Shown here piece after piece: positions 5,832 to 8,211 of a stretch of 8,211 nt of DNA. The notes below the pieces were generated by a model. It was given only the letters and a program-made list of their open reading frames with translations. It made no database searches and was not told the DNA's origin. The DNA comes from Pseudomonadota bacterium (GTDB lineage: Bacteria; Pseudomonadota; Gammaproteobacteria; Burkholderiales; Burkholderiaceae), in the NCBI GenBank assembly GCA_023441105.1, contig JAEZQX010000202.1:1-8211 (forward strand), in the 5' to 3' direction. The translations under genes and the position numbers were made by a program. Position 1 is the first letter of the stretch; each line of letters begins with the position of its first letter.

Positions 5832-6284
5832 ATGGCTGACGAGCCTTCGCTTTACCTGACTCAGGACGACATCGATCGCCTGTTCGACCTGATCGAGACC
5901 TACGCTTCCGGTCCCAATGCCGATCGGCTCCAGAAGCTGGAAAGCGAATTGGTGCGGGCGGTTGCGGTGTCGGCCGACGAGATCCCGAAAGACGTGGTGA
6001 CGATGAATTCGCGCGTGGTGTTCGAGGACGAGACTACCGGCGATCGCCGCGAGATCACGCTGGTCTATCCGAAGCATGCCGACATCGCCAGCGGCAAGGT
6101 CTCGGTGCTTGTGCCGGTCGGCACGGCGCTGCTGGGCATGCGGGTGGGGCAGAGCATCGACTGGGAGCTGCCCAACGGCCAGAAGCACCGCTACAAGGTG
6201 GTCGCGGTGCCGTTCCAGGGCGACCCGAAGAGCGACGCGCCGCGGGACGGACACGGCGCGGCCGCACCCGACCGCAAGCCTTGA
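5832..6284 (+). CDS. rnk: Rnk-like nucleoside diphosphate kinase regulator (GreA/GreB superfamily)
   Basis: The protein has 150 residues. Residues 1-45 (LTQDDIDRLFDLIETY and following) match the short N-terminal Rnk domain. Residues about 50-126 form a GreA/GreB C-terminal-type FKBP-like domain: VTMNSRVVFED, ITLVYPKHADIASGKVSVL, VPVGTALLGMRVGQSIDW and ending YKVVAV. Rnk lacks the long coiled coil of Gre factors; it binds RNA polymerase and was found in E. coli as a regulator of nucleoside diphosphate kinase. The charged tail (130-150) makes it slightly longer than E. coli Rnk. GGAG at 5821-5824 lies 7 nt before the ATG, fixing this start although the frame is open further upstream. The FAD oxidoreductase follows 14 nt downstream. 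Confidence 0.88.
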   Translation: MADEPSLYLTQDDIDRLFDLIETYASGPNADRLQKLESELVRAVAVSADEIPKDVVTMNSRVVFEDETTGDRREITLVYPKHADIASGKVSVLVPVGTALLGMRVGQSIDWELPNGQKHRYKVVAVPFQGDPKSDAPRDGHGAAAPDRKP

Positions 6285-6298
6285 GCCGGACGGCGGCG

Positions 6299-7684
6299 AT
6301 GCGCTTCGATGCCATCGGCGTCGGGGCCGGCCAGGCCGGACCGCCGCTGGCCGCGCGGCTGGCGGGCGCCGGCATGACGGTGGCCTTCGTCGAGCGCCGG
6401 CGCTTCGGCGGCACCTGCGTCAACACCGGCTGCACTCCCACCAAGGCGATGGTCGCCAGCGCCTACGCCGCGCATCTGGCGCGCCGGGGTGCCGACTATG
6501 GCGTGCGCGTGCCGGGGCCGGTGAAGGTCGACATGCGCCAGGTGAAGGCGCGCAAGGACGCCATCGTCGACCGGTCGAGCCGCGGCGTCGAGGACTGGAT
6601 GCGCGGCCTGCCCAACGTCACCGTGTTCCATGCCCATGCCCGCTTCGAGTCCGGCAAGGTCATGCGACTCGACGACGGCACGCAGCTGGAAGCGGAGCGC
6701 ATCTTCCTCGATGTCGGCGGCCGCGCTGCGGTGCCGTCGCTGCCGGGCATCGACTCGGTGCCGTTCCTCACCAACGCGTCGATCATGGACGTGGACTTCG
6801 TCCCCCGGCATCTGGTCATCATCGGCGGCAGCTACATCGGGCTCGAGTTCGCGCAGATGTTCCGGCGCTTCGGCTCGGCGGTCACCGTCATCGAGAAGGG
6901 TGAGCGGCTGATACCGCGCGAGGATGTCGACGTGTCGCTGACCATCCACCACATCCTCGAGCAGGAGGGCGTGGACATCCGACTGGAGGCGGAGTGCATC
7001 CGGGTTGGCAGGACGGATGACGGCGTCGAGGTGGGCCTCGATTGCGCCGAGGCCGACACGGGTGATCGCGTCGTGCGCGGCTCGCATCTGCTCCTGGCGG
7101 TCGGGCGACGGCCCAATACCGACGACCTGGATCTGGACAGGGCCGGCATCGCCAGCGACGAACGCGGCTACATCACCGTCGACGATCGCCTGCAGGCGAG
7201 CGTTCCCGGCATCCATGCGCTCGGTGACTGCAACGGCCGCGGCGCGTTCACCCACACGGCGTACAACGACTACGAGATCGTCGCCGACAACCTGCTCGAC
7301 GGCGCCGACCGCAAGGTGGGCGACCGGATCATGGCCTACGCCCTGTACATCGATCCGCCGCTCGGCAGGGTCGGCATGACCGAGGCGCAGGTTCGTCGAG
7401 CCGGACGCAGGACGCTGATCGGCCTGCGGCCGATGTCGCGGGTGAGCCGCGCGGTGGAGAAGGGCGAGACGGATGGCTTCATGAAGGTGCTGGTCGACGC
7501 GGAAAGCCGCCAGTTGCTCGGCGCCGCGATCCTCGGTCCCGGCGGCGACGAGGTGGTCCATTCGCTGCTCGACCTGATGTATGCCGGTGCGCCTTACGAC
7601 GTCGCGCGCCGTGCCATGCACATCCATCCCACGGTGGCGGAGCTCATCCCCACCATGCTCGCCTCCTTGCGGCCGTTCGCCTGA
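6299..7684 (+). CDS. FAD-containing pyridine nucleotide-disulfide oxidoreductase, RclA/MerA-like
   Basis: This 461-residue class I flavoprotein disulfide reductase is of full family length. FAD-binding GVGAGQAG (7-14) is followed by the redox-active FGGTCVNTGCTPTKA motif with Cys40 and Cys45. The NAD(P)H-binding motif is GGSYIGLEFAQ (176-186), the second FAD motif is VPGIHALGDCNG (302-313), and the dimerisation domain ends in HPTVAE (443-448), whose His/Glu dyad protonates the active-site thiol in this family. There is no N-terminal heavy-metal domain and no C-terminal Cys pair, so mercuric reductase proper is unlikely. RclA-like or general FAD-containing oxidoreductase fits best. ATG 6299 is used; a TTG at 6281 in the same frame would overlap the rnk stop by 4 nt and add six residues. 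Neither start has a strong Shine-Dalgarno. Probably co-transcribed with rnk. The substrate is unknown. Confidence 0.88.
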   Translation: MRFDAIGVGAGQAGPPLAARLAGAGMTVAFVERRRFGGTCVNTGCTPTKAMVASAYAAHLARRGADYGVRVPGPVKVDMRQVKARKDAIVDRSSRGVEDWMRGLPNVTVFHAHARFESGKVMRLDDGTQLEAERIFLDVGGRAAVPSLPGIDSVPFLTNASIMDVDFVPRHLVIIGGSYIGLEFAQMFRRFGSAVTVIEKGERLIPREDVDVSLTIHHILEQEGVDIRLEAECIRVGRTDDGVEVGLDCAEADTGDRVVRGSHLLLAVGRRPNTDDLDLDRAGIASDERGYITVDDRLQASVPGIHALGDCNGRGAFTHTAYNDYEIVADNLLDGADRKVGDRIMAYALYIDPPLGRVGMTEAQVRRAGRRTLIGLRPMSRVSRAVEKGETDGFMKVLVDAESRQLLGAAILGPGGDEVVHSLLDLMYAGAPYDVARRAMHIHPTVAELIPTMLASLRPFA

Positions 7685-7876
7685 TCCTCGCGCCGCGGCT
7701 CCGGCCCGCCTCGGCCCTCCCCGTCCTCCCGGCTCCCGGCCATCCCGCGAGACCGCTTCGTGATCAAAGCGATCCCCGGCGGGAATGCGTCGTGATAGCC
7801 ATGAGAAGCGTGATGCGCAGAATCTGCCTCACCGACACGGCGCAGTGCCTCGTCGCAGCAACAAGAGGTGAACATC
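7685..7876. other. Intergenic region between the oxidoreductase and small exported-protein genes
   Basis: These 192 bp hold no gene I can support. Nested inverted repeats, TCCCGC (7743-7748) with GCGGGA (7779-7784) and inside them CGCTT (7754-7758) with AAGCG (7767-7771), could form a hairpin. No T-tract follows, so a terminator is not convincing. A promoter for the next gene must lie here or upstream, but I cannot point to it. Confidence 0.3.
7864..7870 (+). promoter_or_regulatory. Ribosome binding site of the small exported-protein gene
   Basis: AGAGGTG, close to the ideal AGGAGGTG, lies 6 nt before the ATG at 7877. This fixes that ATG as the start and rules out the in-frame GTG at 7868, which overlaps the site itself. 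Confidence 0.7.
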
Positions 7877-8179
7877 ATGAAAGCTCGCATGCTTCTCGCC
7901 GGCCTCCTGATTCCCGCGGCCGTCGTGCCGGCCTTCGCGCAAGGCACCGGCAGCAACAGTGACGAGGGCCTGCCGCCGAACGTGGCCCAGCACTGGAAGA
8001 GCAGCCAATCGATGAAGCAGGGAAGCGCCGAACACTTCGTGCCGCAGTACCTGATCGTCGCAGGTGGCGAGATCACGTTGGTGCCGAACCCCGAGTTCGT
8101 GGCACCGCGCGTCGAGCGCACCCCCGCCGACGTCATCCGCACGCAGTCGATCCCGGCCACCACCTACGTGGGTGCCTGA
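7877..8179 (+). CDS. Small exported protein of unknown function
   Basis: The protein has 100 residues. A classical Sec signal peptide is visible: MKAR, a hydrophobic core LLAGLLIPAAVVP, then AFA|QG with cleavage after residue 21. The mature part is about 79 residues, polar, without cysteine and with no membrane segment. It includes GLPPNVAQHWKSSQSMKQGS, a central short beta-like stretch YLIVAGGEITLVP, and a C-terminal part rich in Pro/Thr/Val. I do not recognise the family. A strong Shine-Dalgarno and a well-formed signal peptide make the gene credible. It stands alone, 192 bp after the oxidoreductase gene, so it probably has its own promoter. Periplasmic location is likely; function is open. 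Confidence 0.75.
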   Translation: MKARMLLAGLLIPAAVVPAFAQGTGSNSDEGLPPNVAQHWKSSQSMKQGSAEHFVPQYLIVAGGEITLVPNPEFVAPRVERTPADVIRTQSIPATTYVGA

Positions 8180-8211
8180 GCGGCGATCTCCGACGCCTGC
8201 CGCCCCGATGC

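Noticed and set aside
6191..7627. 478-codon open frame on the minus strand
   Set aside because: It runs antisense through the well-supported FAD oxidoreductase and part of rnk. Composition is Arg/His/Ala-rich with no recognisable motif, as expected of a GC-rich shadow frame.
6299..7684. Mercuric reductase (MerA)
   Set aside because: The active-site Cys pair is present, but the C-terminal Cys pair needed for Hg(II) handling is absent and no mer genes are nearby.
7743..7784. Possible intrinsic terminator after the oxidoreductase gene
   Set aside because: Inverted repeats are present, but they are interrupted and no T-run follows.

Overview
This window is a compact, very GC-rich, gene-dense chromosomal stretch. 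Its codon use and gene families (Rnk-type regulator, 4-hydroxybenzoyl-CoA-thioesterase-like protein, HcxB-type dehydrogenase, MhpA-like monooxygenase, DUF2796 plus Zn ABC transporter) suggest a proteobacterium, most likely a betaproteobacterium. The taxon is an inference from protein style, not a measured assignment. I see no tRNA, rRNA, CRISPR array, insertion sequence or other mobile-element signature.

Layout. (1) Positions 2-550 (+) hold the C-terminal end of a FAD-dependent aromatic-ring monooxygenase, truncated by the window edge. (2) Positions 521-4147 form a metal-uptake locus, probably for zinc. A DUF2796/ZrgA-like exported protein is read leftward (1135-521). A small His-rich membrane protein, ZnuC, ZnuB and ZnuA are read rightward (1257-4147). 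A perfect 9-2-9 palindrome of Fur/Zur-family type at 1164-1183 sits between the two arms and could control both. The rightward genes are linked by 4-nt, 8-nt and 1-nt stop/start overlaps, so they are almost certainly one translationally coupled operon. (3) Positions 4098-5649 (-) hold a two-gene leftward unit: an HcxB/YbiC-type 2-hydroxycarboxylate dehydrogenase followed by an FcbC-like hotdog thioesterase. (4) Positions 5832-7684 (+) hold an Rnk-type regulator followed 14 nt later by an RclA/MerA-like FAD disulfide oxidoreductase. (5) Positions 7877-8179 (+) encode a small exported protein of unknown function. The last 32 bases hold nothing I can identify.

The most interesting item is the small gene at 1257-1478, which has a TTG start and is easily missed. 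It encodes 73 residues with eight histidines in the first 38 and one C-terminal membrane segment. It has a good Shine-Dalgarno, lies 73 nt downstream of the metal-regulator-like operator, and its stop codon overlaps the znuC start. It looks like an undescribed accessory component of this zinc importer, possibly a membrane-tethered metal-buffering or delivery peptide.

In operation, ZnuA would bind Zn(II) in the periplasm, ZnuB would form the channel and ZnuC would supply ATP hydrolysis. The DUF2796 protein would add periplasmic zinc capture and the small His-rich protein would act at the inner membrane. All of these would be derepressed under metal starvation through the shared operator. The remaining genes look like ordinary metabolic and housekeeping genes.
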